This document shows positions 52,721 through 64,000 of a stretch of DNA of 64,000 bases, one piece after another. Below the pieces are notes generated by a model. The model was given only the letters and a program-made list of their open reading frames with translations. It did no database searches and was not told the origin of the DNA. Numbering within the stretch: the first letter of the stretch is position 1; every line of letters starts with the position of its first letter. The DNA is taken from contig JAKJHU010000039.1 in NCBI GenBank assembly GCA_022316685.1, positions 7,931,808 to 7,995,807 of the forward strand, given 5' to 3'. The position numbers and the translations under genes are program-made. The stretch comes from Progne subis subis. Lineage: Eukaryota; Chordata; Aves; Passeriformes; Hirundinidae.

Positions 52721-52735
52721 AAAAAAAAAAAAAAA
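52721..52735 (+). repeat. Poly-A run (15 bp)
   Basis: A short homopolymer in unique AT-rich DNA. Confidence 0.9.
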
Positions 52736-54824
52736 GAGTACATTTAAATCAGCTTCAATGCCTTAACAGTTCATAGATAATCAAATAGGCCTCAAGGTTT
52801 CTGAAACAGAAAAATGCCGAGTTTTTCCAACTCTCCAGCTGTAGTCAGCTGGTTTTCTCTATCACATCGCTATTTTTTTTCCACCTTCAGCTCATGAATA
52901 TCTGAAGGATGAAATCCCTTGAGTCTGTTGCTCTTCTAGAACTGACCAACCCAAAGGAATTTAGTTAGAAGGACAGCAGAATTTCAATCCAGGGTGTAAG
53001 AAACCAAATTTGGTTATCACTTTAACAAAAATGGTTTCTGTCCTTAATGGCTGTGTGATGTATTGTGTAGTGTCATTCATTCTAAAAGGTTTGCTAAAAG
53101 TTCTATGGTTAGATAATCTTAGATAATCATCAAAATGGAAATATTTGGATCACTTTGAGCAGATATATATAGCAGACTAAATACCTTTGTAAGCCACTCT
53201 GTCAGGGATTATTCAGTGATTTTGCTTTGGAAATCTTTGTAATTCCTATGACCTATACAATTGAAAAAAACATCAATTCAGTTCTAGTTTTCCAAAAGCA
53301 GAACAAAGAGAAGAAATAACATACTTTTCACAAGGGACTTGGTATTATCTGAAACCCTATAATAAAAATCTCATTCTGTTTCTTCAATTAGTTGACTGAT
53401 TTCAGTAGGCTTGTCTGCAATCCAATCAATTTTAAAACAGCTGTAAAAAAAGGTTTCATTCTTTAAAGGATATCCTACTCATGGATCAACTGCAAAGTTA
53501 GTAAACATGAAAGAGAATGTGATGAATTACAAATCTTTTGGTAGTACCATGCAATTTACCCCAAGACTGTTGATTTGTCAGTGATATTTGGGGTAATTGC
53601 TCCTTTGGAAACCACCAATATAGCTGAGGAATAATATATATATAAATTCTTGCTTTACCTAGCAGCAGAGAGAGGTTTCTTTGCAAAAAGATCTTGTGAA
53701 ACACCATAATAACTGTTAACACTCATCCGTAAGTTTTAAAAGGGTGTTTACATAAATAAAATACAATAATTTTAGACATACAGAATGTTATAGGTGAGAT
53801 CAGATATGGTAGCCTTGCTAATACTTTGATCTATGTGTGTGTTCTTTGGAATAAAGGATGTTTTTGTTGAAACTAGTTCTCAGAATATGAGAGACAACTG
53901 AATGGCAACAGCAGTCATTCATTGTGCCATATTAAGAATGTTTCTGATGATAATAAATTACATTTCTCTCCTTTAAAGCATGATGATTATGAAAAGGTTG
54001 GGAGCCTGGGAGGCCCGACATGAAACACCCAAAGAAAAACAGTGAAGTGTTTTGCAGCACATTTCCACTTTCAGTAACAAAATATTAGTATTTATCTCGG
54101 TGTTACAATGAACACAGAATAAGGAATATCTAAACAGGAAAAAAAATTGACAAGCAGGAAAATTCAACAAATTTCATGATTTCATGTTTCCAAAGGCAGC
54201 GATATCAGAAACAGACAGGATGCAACAAGACTTCCACTTTGCAACCAAATTCCCTGGGATTGTTCTCTCCTGCTTCCTTAGTCTAAATATGCACTAAGAG
54301 GTAACTTCTAAATACTCAGGCAAATATAAGAAATTTTTGCTTCTATTTGTGATAATAGGTTTACAGTTTTAGGAACCATTTATTGCAACTGATGACATTC
54401 TAGTCCCAAATATTCCAAGATATGAGGGGAATTGTCCTTATATCTGCTACAGAGTTAGTTACTGTTACTACACAAATCCATACTGAAGGTCCAGCAACTT
54501 CTTTATGCTGCTCTGAGAATAATGTGTTCTGAGGATACTATGTCTGATGAATCCTTTCTAATATAGCCTACTTGTAGAATGTATCATGTTATGCTCCTCT
54601 GCATACTCAAATGCAGAGAAATGATGGCTGTTGGGGGATGTTTTTTCCAGGCTCATCAGGAAAGCCATCACCTACTCAAAGGTCCCTTTCTAGTTGACCA
54701 GAGGAGCACAGGGGCACAAAACCAGGTGAGAAATGTAAATTAAGGATGGAAAGGAAGCACCGTCCCATCAAACCTGTGCATGCCTACCTGTTTGTCTGAG
54801 AGGGAGATCACAGGAGGAGCTGAC

Positions 54825-55425
54825 TGTTGTGAAACATGATTTTAAAGAGTTAAGATTTTAGCTAAGGGTTAGAAGCAATTTATATTGATCAAGAAGTAAG
54901 TTAGATTAGTAAATGGTAGTTAATGATTATTAGATGCCCAAGCTAGAGCTAACTGTTATGTTATGAGCTTGTTTATAGAAAAAGTGGAGTAAGTGAACCG
55001 TCATAAGAACAGATTGAAACCAGTAAGAACAATGGCCAGCACCTGGCCTTGGTATCAATCAATCACAAAGCAGGGGACCTTGGACAGTGCCAGAGGGTCA
55101 CAGAGACCTGATGAAGACCCTCCTGACTTCATCCTTTGAGACCACTGACCCAATTCGAGACCACCGACCCAATTCAAGAGAAGAACTGCCCACTCATGAA
55201 GGACTAATAGCCTCATTTTAATAGAGAGCAGGGATGGGAGGTGCTGGGGTTATGCATATGTATTGTATGTAAGATCTTGGAAAACAAACAGAGAGCAAAG
55301 AGCCTTGTTTGGGGTGGCCACGCCTTTCGGAGATGACTCCCGTGCCGCCCTGCCGGTGAATAAACATACCACTTTCTAACTTTAATTAGTTAGAGGGTCT
55401 TTGTCCGTGACTATATTGGTTTTCA
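54825..55425 (+). mobile_element. Solo ERV LTR
   Basis: This 601-bp element starts TGTTGTGAAACATGATTTTA and ends ATATTGGTTTTCA. It is flanked by CTGAC (54820-54824) and ATGAC (55426-55430), a possible 5-bp target duplication with one mismatch. AATAAA at 55359-55364 follows a GC-rich segment (GCCACGCCTTTCGGAGATGA), and the 3' part (AGGGTCTTTGTCCGTGACTA) resembles the U5 of avian LTRs I have seen. No primer-binding site follows, so it is solo. It contains a 19-bp tandem duplication at 55138-55175. Confidence 0.8.
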
Positions 55426-55430
55426 ATGAC

Positions 55431-58400
55431 TCAGTTGGAGGGAGCAGGGGACTTGAACCTGATCTAGAGAACAAACAGAAAGACTGTGGGATCTGCTGGT
55501 CTCCAGAGGTGAGAACTGATGTTTGTCTAAGTCATAGGGGTCTGTGAACACTGTCATTACTCATGGAGACTCTGCTAAAGTGTTCCACTGTCCCTCTTCT
55601 GACGTCCCCTCCATTACAGACAATGAACATTTCACTTAAAAGGTCACTTTATGTGTTTCCAGTACGAAAGTTCATGGAATGAAGTACTCTGCATCAGTAT
55701 AATTTCAAATCCCTGGCTAATGAAGGAAAAAAATATTACTAGATAGATGCACAAACATGCTTCTGTCTTCAAATGGAAACTAGATGCAATTCCGCTGAAA
55801 ATAAACATATAAAAAATAAGAGGCATGTGTCATCAATTATATCCTATATATAATCTACCGTTGGCTCACAATTCAGAAGAATTAATTCTTTCTTCCCAGT
55901 TGTTTCTGCTGAGTTACAGCACATTGAAGATACAGGGAACTGTCAGTAGAATGGCTATTGCTTCACACAAGACCTTCTTGTGTGAAGGTGATGATGGAAA
56001 AGCTAAACCTGTAGTCAGTTACAGCATCACCTTTACATTCAAGGCTATCTGCAAACAAATGGCTTTTCCTTTATGCACTCTATCTTCAGTCACTGTTAGA
56101 GTGAGGATAATTAAAGTGATTAAAAAGAACTTTAAAAACTATATATTAATTTCCAATAGTTTTGTGGGTCATTTTCAAAGTGTTTCATACATCCTGAGAA
56201 TTTAATTCAAGTTTTGAAATTAGAGACTTGCGTAGCTACAACAAAGTATCAGTACTTTCTTGGTGATGCTGATATCAGAGTATTAATGTTGTTTTAAGAC
56301 TCTGCCTGTGAGTATAGTTTATATTTAGAAGGAAAATCCTACAGGGATTCCATAAATCTGCAAAATGGTCAGACTTCCCTGCTCTTAACAGTTCACTGCA
56401 CAGAAGGATTTTTGTCTATGACTCAGGAATAAAAAATGCTAGGTCAGCTTCACATTAACAAGCCAGACATTTACTTTTTTTTTTTTCTCTATTATGAATG
56501 ATGTTTTAATTTTTGATACTGCTTATTGATCTATCCTCATTTGTTTTTTGTTGTATTACTGACTTACATAGTAACAATGGAAAATCACCCTGCTTTTCTT
56601 CTAATGAAAAAAATATTCACCTTAGACACTCAGAATGAAGCAGCTTCTTTTTAAGATTTGTAGAAAGGTGAGCTTTTTTATGATTTAGTGATAAAGCACC
56701 AGTGGCTGCAACATTAAAACCAATATGTATTTTTGTCTAATATCATGAAGTAAGAGTAGAAAAGAATTAGTCATTCCAGATATGGAGAAAGGCATAACTA
56801 TATTGCTACATCTTTGCAGTCAAGTAACATCTTGTGTGCTCCTTCATGGTCAAAGGTTTACACTATTGCATTTCATTAAAAAATGAAATATTGTTGTTAA
56901 GTGTTCAAATGGAGCATACATTAATGCTCATTTACTAATTAGATCTTTCTCAAGATGGACCTACTTGTGCTTGGCAGAAAAGTTGCAATAAAACTTTTTA
57001 AGAAGCATATGAATAGAATGAGAACCCACATACTAGAATGTGTTTCCAGGTTATGTACAACCAATATTAAAAAAACCCAAACAGCTGTGATCCTCTGGGT
57101 CTCTTGATACAGGCACATATGTGCCAGAGAAGAGAATCTTGATGATTTTGGTTGAAAGGCACCTTGAACACCCAGGTAAATTTTGTTACAATTATTTATC
57201 CCACGCTACAACACCAGTCTGCTAACCACAAAGGAATTCAGGTGCATGCATAACAGGCATACATAAAAAAAAATCTGCTGTTGCCATCTAGAAAGTGCAG
57301 GACTTGCACTATTTTGAAATAGCACACCAGCATTCTGTTCTCTTACTGTGTTCTTGAAGATATTCTGTGGCTTTAGAAACCAAGAAAAGAACTGTCCTGT
57401 CCTTAGATAAGATCCGTCTTTCTTTTTGCAGTTGTCAAGTTTTAAATGAAATTTTTTTCAAAGTATTTGATTCATTAATAGATGCATATATACTTCTTTT
57501 ATTTATACTGTGTATGTCTGTTATTCCTGCAACCAGTCAGAAAGAACATTTTGAAAAACTGCATCATAAAAATCTATAAGCTTGGATTTGGTACTCATTA
57601 GTTAAAAAAAAAAATAAAAAAAAAATCCAATTTAAATTTATTTACTGACTGACTAAGCTTCATGGAAAATGCAAACTGTGCTTCTTCAGTATGACACAAA
57701 TCTCAATGTGTCTTTCATGTTCCAGTAACACATTTAGGGAGTTTGTATTCATCTAACTGATGAATACAACTGATTTACAAAGTCCACAAATGACACAAGG
57801 CAATATGAGCATGAAACTATTTGCTGTATTTCTTAGAAATTTGTAGCATATGAAGCCTAGATTGCAACTTTTAAAATTGTGTTTCATGACACTACCTGTA
57901 TCTGCTTTGGTTTTAGCTTTTTATTATGATAGATATACAAAAAATGGAAAGGCCATTCATGAAAATGTAGTTTAATTTTAGGTAAAGAGGAAATTCACAA
58001 AAAAATAAGGGCTGCAGAGATAAATAAAGCACCATTTTTGGCAAAATGGTAGTCTCACTTTCATATAGGCAATTTCCCCTGTCTTAAAACATTCTTAGAT
58101 ATTGGATTCTAGATGATGAGAAACAAAAAAATCATACACTTAGTAGAGTGTGCTTGAGGTTTGTGCCAAAGCTTACTTTAATTTAAAACTCTCAGCTTAT
58201 TTCTATATACATAGAGCAAGCTGGGACATAAACTGTATGAATGAAGATGTCAACTTTGAACATTTTGAGCTGCAGTTCTGTGACTCTATGCTAAGCTTCT
58301 ACAGAAAGAATTAAGACACTGTTAATGCTGTATCAATGTTACTTGCTCTGATTTACATGTATGATGAGATACAGAGAATGCAACTTCACCGCTACTACCC

Positions 58401-58689
58401 TGTCTAGAAATGTTGTATTACTGGCACTCAGAGGTCTGATCTTATAGATTTAATTTCAAATAAATATATTTAAATGAGACTAAAAACATATGTCCCTAGA
58501 ATGTCCAAGTAATTAGAGTTTTACCTGAGCCTCATCAAAAGCACTACTTACCAACCTCTCCATTCATGGGCCTGCAAAATTTTAATGGCACTAATGACAC
58601 TAAGGAAATGCGTTTCATAAAGGAAACCCAGTGTTACACAGGAGTTGAACACTAAACCTAAACAAGGTTATCCTTTTCAGATGGTTTCC
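55431..58689. other. Intergenic sequence
   Basis: The first 150 bp after the LTR are GC-richer (GGGAGCAGGGGACTTGAACC) and could be an unrecognised repeat. The rest is AT-rich and unique by eye. The 126-codon frame at 55825-56205 shows no family motif. Confidence 0.6.
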
Positions 58690-59300
58690 TTTTTCCAGCA
58701 GCAGTCAAATTCACACTGGGCTCTGAGAGAGAAGGAGCAGCAGCAACAGGATGCTGTTCTGCAGGGGTGGTGAGCCAGGCCAAGGGCAGCAGGGCAATGG
58801 CCTGACAGACAAGTTCCAAAGTACCTGAACAAGGAGGGCAGAGCAGGCCTGGGGACAGTCAGCTGACCTGGAAAGCAGGGGAGTCCAGAAACACTAAGGC
58901 AGGTATAAGGTCAAGCCAGGTAGTGCTGGCCAGTGGGTCAGGTTCAGATCAGTGAGCTATGTGACTGGGCCCCTGCATGGACGCTGTGCACCCCAGAAAG
59001 GGAAAAAGGGCAATTGCTCAGATTAAATGCAGCTCCTGAGTACAAGGGAATGGCCTCTGCTAAGGCTTCCCACAGCTCCTCCTCAAACAGCTCTCTGAAT
59101 CCAGGCTGCACAGCTGCGCTGCTGTCAGTGCTGGCCCTGAGTCCAAGCAGCCAAAACCCCATGAAGGGGATCCGGCACCAGCTTCCTCCAGTTCATCCTT
59201 TCTTGTTCCCTGATTGCAGCCAGGAAGTGGGAAACCACAGATCTCACAGTTTTGGGCACTGTTCAGAGAGTGACTTGTTGCCCCATTGAAGTGAGCATTC
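58690..59300. other. GC-richer unclassified segment
   Basis: About 600 bp stand out from the AT-rich surroundings, with G-rich, CAGG/CAGC-rich text such as GCAGAGCAGGCCTGGGGACA. A 118-codon frame (58933-59289) is open on the plus strand and others overlap on the minus strand; none has a recognisable domain. It could be a decayed repeat or a retained regulatory region. Confidence 0.4.
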
Positions 59301-59445
59301 ATACTGTGTCGTTATTTCCCTTAGTGACCTCACATACCTATCAAATAGGATGCGACACTTTATACGGTCTGTACATGTGCATCACAGAGCATGAGAATAT
59401 ATATTTAAATATCCTTAATATCTCTCTATGAGTATCTAGCTATTG

Positions 59446-60030
59446 TGCTGGTTTTGGCTGACACAGAGTTAAGTTTTTTCATGATGGCTAGTAAGGGGCC
59501 ATGTTTTGGAATTGTGCTGAATATGAAGATAATATAGAGACATATTGGAGATGTATTTGCCATTGCTGTGCAGGGCTTACACAGAGCCACTTTTCTGCTT
59601 TTTGTGGTGCCAGGCTAGAGAGGAAGTTGGGAGGAGATACAGCAAGGACAAGAGATCCCAACAGATCAAACGGATATTCCAGACTGTGTGACGGCATGCT
59701 CAGTATATAAGGTGAGGGGTTGAAGGAGGAAAGGGGGGGGACATTTGGAGTGACGGTGTGTGTCTTCACAAGTCACCGTCATACATGGTGGGGCCCTGCT
59801 CTCCGGTATATGGCTGAACATCTGCCTGCCCATGGGAGCTGGGGAATTAATTCCTTGTTCTGCTTTTGCTTTTTGAGTGTGCAGCTTTTGCTTCCCCTGT
59901 TAACCGGTCTTTATCTCAATCTATGAGTTTTCTAGGTTTTACCCTTTTGATTTTCTCCCCAGTCCCACTGGTGGGGGAGTGAGTGAGCAGCTGCCTGGGG
60001 TTTGGTTCCTGGTGGGGTTAAACCACGACA
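59446..60030 (+). mobile_element. Solo avian ERVL-type LTR with 6-bp target duplication
   Basis: This is a 585-bp element starting TGCTGGTTTTGGCTGACACA and ending GGTTAAACCACGACA. It is flanked by perfect CTATTG repeats (59440-59445 and 60031-60036). If the LTR really starts two bases earlier (TGTGCTGG), the duplication shrinks to CTAT. TATATAA at 59704-59710 is the TATA box; the downstream TCTTTATCTCAATCTATGAG block is characteristic of this LTR family. Reading frames 59488-59926 within it are incidental. Confidence 0.88.
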
Positions 60031-60036
60031 CTATTG

Positions 60037-60875
60037 AACTGGCTATCTCTAGACCAAAAGTTCAACTTAATTTCAAGCTGAGAGATGGCATTAGCTGCAT
60101 ACAAATCCTGTGTTCCCTTTTGTCATTCTATTTCCCTCCTAAAGTGTACATAAATTTAAAAAAAAAAGTACATAAATACGTGTAATACCCATCTATTTCT
60201 TTAGTGCTCAGAATCTTTTAAGAGTAGAGATGTAGTCTGTGCAACCTAAGAGCTCTTATTTTAAATGTGGTGTGCACATTGGTAAAATGTTATGATGAAT
60301 TTGTATATAACCTATTCTTTAAAATCTACACTGTCTCTAAAATTTGAGAGGTCCTACATTAATATTTCAATCATTATAAAGTTACTACAGCCAGTCTCTT
60401 AATTTCTGTATGAGATACTGAAACTGGAGTAATTATGATGTTATATGTGCTCCTATAAAAGTAATTTCACTCCTCTCCGCAGCCTATTAATAGTCTATAG
60501 ATTCTACAAATCAGTATAACACTAAGTGTACTACGGTCAAATTCACCTGAAAAAGGCAGATATAAGTATCACATAAATCTTGGCAATTTGAAGTGACACC
60601 CATAGCTCAGGGCATTAGCACTGGATTAGAGTTACTCTACAATATAAATGTTTTTACTGCTTTGCAGTGTAATGCAGACAAGAGAACACAATCAAAGCTT
60701 TCACAGACATAAACAGACATCACACACTGTAATTATATTTGTCTGCAAGATAATAATAATCATAGATGGCAGGTATTATAAGGAAGTTCTTTTTTTCTGG
60801 TTAACCCATTCAGTATCCTCATCTTAGTCCAAAAGCAATTTCCATAAATGGAATATTATCTATTATCTAATCTAT
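60037..60875. other. Intergenic AT-rich sequence
   Basis: I see nothing beyond AT-rich unique DNA leading into the TTTATA repeat. Confidence 0.7.
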
Positions 60876-60970
60876 TTTATATTTATATTTATATTACCAA
60901 TATTATTTATATTTATATTTATATTTATATTTATATTTATATTTATATTTATATTTATATTTATATTTAT
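60876..60970 (+). repeat. (TTTATA)n hexanucleotide repeat
   Basis: There is a perfect period-6 tract from 60906 to 60970 (about 11 units), preceded by an interrupted copy at 60876-60896. The poly-YI reading frame across it is an artefact. Confidence 0.96.
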
Positions 60971-63837
60971 GAAGTTTTGGGGTGGGGAGGCCATTGGCTA
61001 TTTGTTCCCATTTCCAACCTCCCTGCAAAAGGAAAGACGGTGAAAAGAATCACAAGGCATGCAATAGTCAGCGTGCATTTATGTCCTTGCCAACCCAGAC
61101 TGCTTCCATCATGCTGACGAACATGGGGCAGAGCTTCATCACCTGAACCCCTGCGAGAGGAATATATCTAGCAAAGGACATGGTACAGCAAAGAGCTTGT
61201 TTCCCCTTCCAGTTTATATTGAAGATTAATCATCTCTCCAAACCTAATGTCAGAGAATGGCTATTTTGCTTGAACAGCAAATTAGTCAGGAGACTGATTA
61301 AAGACTCTGTTTGTTGTGAATGAATTGTTAAAAGGCCAATCAGTCCCTTTTAAAGGCCATTTCCTGCCCTGAGTCATTCACAGAGGACTTACATTGAATT
61401 CAAGGAGAATTCAACACATTCCTCCAAGGGCAGAATTCATCCCTCGGTTTTAAAGGCTGTGAACTTTGTAAATCCTTGGAAACAGCCTATATGCAGAAGA
61501 AATGGTACTCACCTCAATACAATGCCTACAGTCTTAAACATTAGAGTCTATGAATCTTACTTGTTGAATTTTGTTTGAAAACACACAAAAAAAGAAATTT
61601 ACATTTTAACTGATGTATAAATACAGAGCATTAAAAGAAACTGTTTTAAAAAAGGAATTCTTAACAATAGTCATGTGCTAATACAAAAAATCTTTTTTTA
61701 CAGAAATTTTTTTTAAAATATAAATTTAAATATAAATTATAAATATAAAAAAAATAAAAGATTTTTACTTACAAAAAATAATGAAAGGCATTTGCATCCG
61801 TAACTGCTAAAAGTCTGCTTAAAGTTTCAACAGGAAAGGTGTATGTTATCAAAGTTATCAGGTTGAACAAGAGGTATACACAGTATTATTTTATTTTGGA
61901 TATGCAAGACTGGTTGCTTGTCATCCTGAAAAGGAAAACAAAACATCTATTTTCCTGAGCATAACAGCCAGGTTTCAGTTCATATTTTTAAATAAGACTG
62001 TTTACGTTTTAAAGTAAAAATAATAAGACTTTTCATTTTTAAAAAAGACTGTTTACTCCATGTACATTAAGCAGAGAACATAATTATCATTGCATGTATT
62101 ATTGTGGTTTCATACTTTAAAAAGTGGGTAATAAATATTCAAAAGTGTTTCAACACTCAGTGACTTAACACAGTGCTATTATTAAGGAACTTAAATTTTG
62201 TATATTTTCCAATTGATCCATTACTTTTCATGTCCTTAGTTCACACCGAGGCATAACAAGAACACAAGAACTTGTCTATAGACATGTCTGTAGATACGCT
62301 CTTTTCAACAGAACATTTTTAGGGGGTTCAGGTGAAAAGGGATTCCACATATCAAGAAACATATGTATCAAGAAACAAATGGAAAACAGCAGAAGTAGCT
62401 CTTAAGGTTGGGAAGTAGAGGTTAAGATTTCTCTTAGTCAGTCTTTCTCTTAGAACCAAGTCCTATTGTATGCCAGTATGAAAAGCTTCTTAGAGATCAC
62501 TCCCGTTAAAATCCCTTTCAGAGCAAGTAACTTGCTGTCTGAGCCAAGCTGTATTTTTTTCTTGCACTGCTGGCCTCCCCGCAGTCCTTACATTGAGGGC
62601 AGGCAGCTGCTATTATCTGTTCAACTCATGGAGGACAAGTTAACCCTATCCTCATCAGGCATTTATGAATTTTCACAGGATGAAAAGAAAGGCTGTACCT
62701 CAGCTATTGTTCCATTGTGAGTTCTGAGATCACGACACAAAGCGAATATCCCATGCTTTTCTGTAAACTCACTATTATGTAACTCATTGCCCCCGATAAA
62801 AATATGTGCATGATTCATATTCATACATAATTGAAATTTATCTGCGTTCCAAATATGTGATCCTGTATTTCAGACCTACTGCAAGGGCAGAGGTCAGCTG
62901 AGCTGAAACCCTGAATCTGAAATTTTCACTAATCTAACTTTGATTCGAGTTGTTATTCTAAGCAGTCTTTCTGCTCGCCCCCTTGTCTGCACCATCCACT
63001 CTAGTAGCTGAATGTCAGCCTTCTTTTTGCTTGTGTTTGTACAAAAGTAAAGTGGTGGTTCTGGTTTTCTTCTACAGTTATGATATAGAAAACTGTAAGA
63101 AACACACTGCTAGGAAAAATAATAGAATTTTAATTCTATTCCAGCTCTATCATTTCTGCTCATGGAATTGCACTTATTACCACTGCTGTAATGTTTTATT
63201 TACACATACAAATTGCACATCTTGTATGCACTAACATTTGTCAAACTTCTATTTCATCCATGTTGTTTATTTGCATGATCATAGTATTTTACAGCATATG
63301 AACTACTTAACTGTATTTTAATGGAAGTATTTAACTGTACAGAAGAGTTTCTCATGACTATGCCTGAACATAAGATAATATTGAAAAATGGTAAGAATAT
63401 TTCAAAATAGCAAAGAAAATTTATCTTCATTCAGTTAAAATACCAGCTGCTTAAATTGATATTTCTCCTTCTGCTTAACTTTCTTTTATATTATGACAGT
63501 TTGTGATAATACAAGCATTTTCTGTCAAATGTAAAGCTTTGATCCTTAAAGAAATAAAGTACTGTCAGGTACAAAGATTATAAAAGTAGAGCATAGTGTT
63601 CTGCTCTTGAGAAATACCTGCAAGAATGCAGTATTCTACCTATACAGTAGAAATTGGAACAGACAATAAAAAAGTGCAGTGACCCTCAAAAATGTTCAGC
63701 AAACTGCAGCTGTAAATAAAACATGCCTCACAATCATCAAGTCAGTAAATTCAAAATGAGCTTTTATAATTCAGCCTTATTTCACTGCAAAAGAGACTGA
63801 TAGAATGAACAGACTTTGAGAAAACTAAAACAAATCT
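60971..63837. other. Intergenic sequence with a candidate conserved element
   Basis: No gene is seen. The segment 61215-61490 has balanced composition and several clear transcription-factor-like sites (CCAATCAG at 61336, TGAGTCA at 61370). The tract 61682-61775 is AT-rich low complexity. The frames 62466-62720 and 62983-63234 are unsupported. Confidence 0.55.
61682..61775 (+). repeat. AT-rich low-complexity tract
   Basis: This is almost pure A/T sequence built of ATAAATTTAAATATAAATTA-like runs. It is probably simple-sequence decay and not a functional site. Confidence 0.85.
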
Positions 63838-64000
63838 TATGAAGTTCAACAAGAACAAATGTAAATTCTTGCACCAGGAGTGCAGCACAGGCTGGGATCT
63901 ACTGGTCTGGGAAGCAGTTCAGTGAAAAATGTTCAATGTTCAGGTGGACAACAAATTGAATTTAAGCGAACAGTGAGCTGCTGTGTAAGAGAAAGCCAAC
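63838..64000 (+). repeat. CR1 LINE fragment running off the right edge
   Basis: ATGAAGTTCAACAAGAACAA, CTTGCACCAGGAGTGCAGCA, ACAGGCTGGGATCTACTGGT, GGTGGACAACAAATTGAATT and GAGAAAGCCAAC match the CR1 ORF2 C-terminal region in the plus orientation. The 3' end is outside the window. Confidence 0.85.

Larger units (their letters stand above)
43723..54819. other. Intergenic unique sequence, about 11 kb
   Basis: This is AT-rich DNA with homopolymer runs (47294, 51836, 52721) and a degenerate CA-rich patch near 46465-46500. I recognise no gene, LTR or CR1 here. Frames such as 47358-47645 are unsupported. The 54620-54819 segment just left of the LTR may be an old repeat, unclassified. Confidence 0.6.

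Noticed and set aside
55825..56205. 126-codon frame beginning MCHQLYPIYN
   Set aside because: No recognisable domain, low-GC codon use like its surroundings, and no splice or promoter context.
60848..61117. Poly-YI frame
   Set aside because: Direct translation of the TTTATA repeat.

Overview
The window looks like nuclear DNA from a bird. The evidence is six fragments of the avian CR1 LINE, several avian-type endogenous retrovirus LTRs (three reasonably complete, one nested inside another), AT-rich intergenic sequence with a single CpG island, and vertebrate exons with GT-AG introns. I cannot name the species. The LTR types recall Neoaves/passerine genomes, but that is an impression from memory and was not searched.

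Left end (1 to about 6.5 kb): the 5' part of one protein-coding gene on the minus strand, which I recognise as G2E3 (G2/M-phase specific E3 ubiquitin ligase). Three coding exons (3711-3675, 2208-2111, 160-59) join in phase. Together they encode the first 78 full codons of an N-terminal extended PHD zinc-finger region that closely matches what I recall of human G2E3. A probable non-coding first exon ends at 6337 inside a CpG island (about 5870-6490). That island carries ETS, GC-box, E2F-like and CHR-like motifs, which suits a cell-cycle promoter. The gene continues off the left edge. A CR1 fragment sits in intron 2.

Middle and right (about 6.6 to 64 kb): I can support no protein-coding gene here. 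In human 14q12, G2E3 is separated from PRKD1 by a long gene-poor interval on its 5' side. By synteny, which is inference, this part of the window would be the start of that interval. It holds CR1 fragments (16.6, 22.9, 26.7-28.8, 43.6 and 63.8 kb), an ERVL-like LTR interrupted by a second LTR-like insertion (10.06-11.97 kb), an LTR inserted into a CR1 (27.6-28.2 kb), two isolated LTRs (54.8-55.4 and 59.4-60.0 kb), microsatellites (20.3, 37.8 and 60.9 kb) and homopolymer runs. One short open stretch (about 9703-9933) has codon-like composition that I cannot identify. A few unique stretches could be conserved non-coding elements or CTCF sites, but only a multi-species alignment could show that.

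I did not find a novel multi-gene system. The supported content is a conserved cell-cycle gene start followed by repeat-bearing intergenic DNA.
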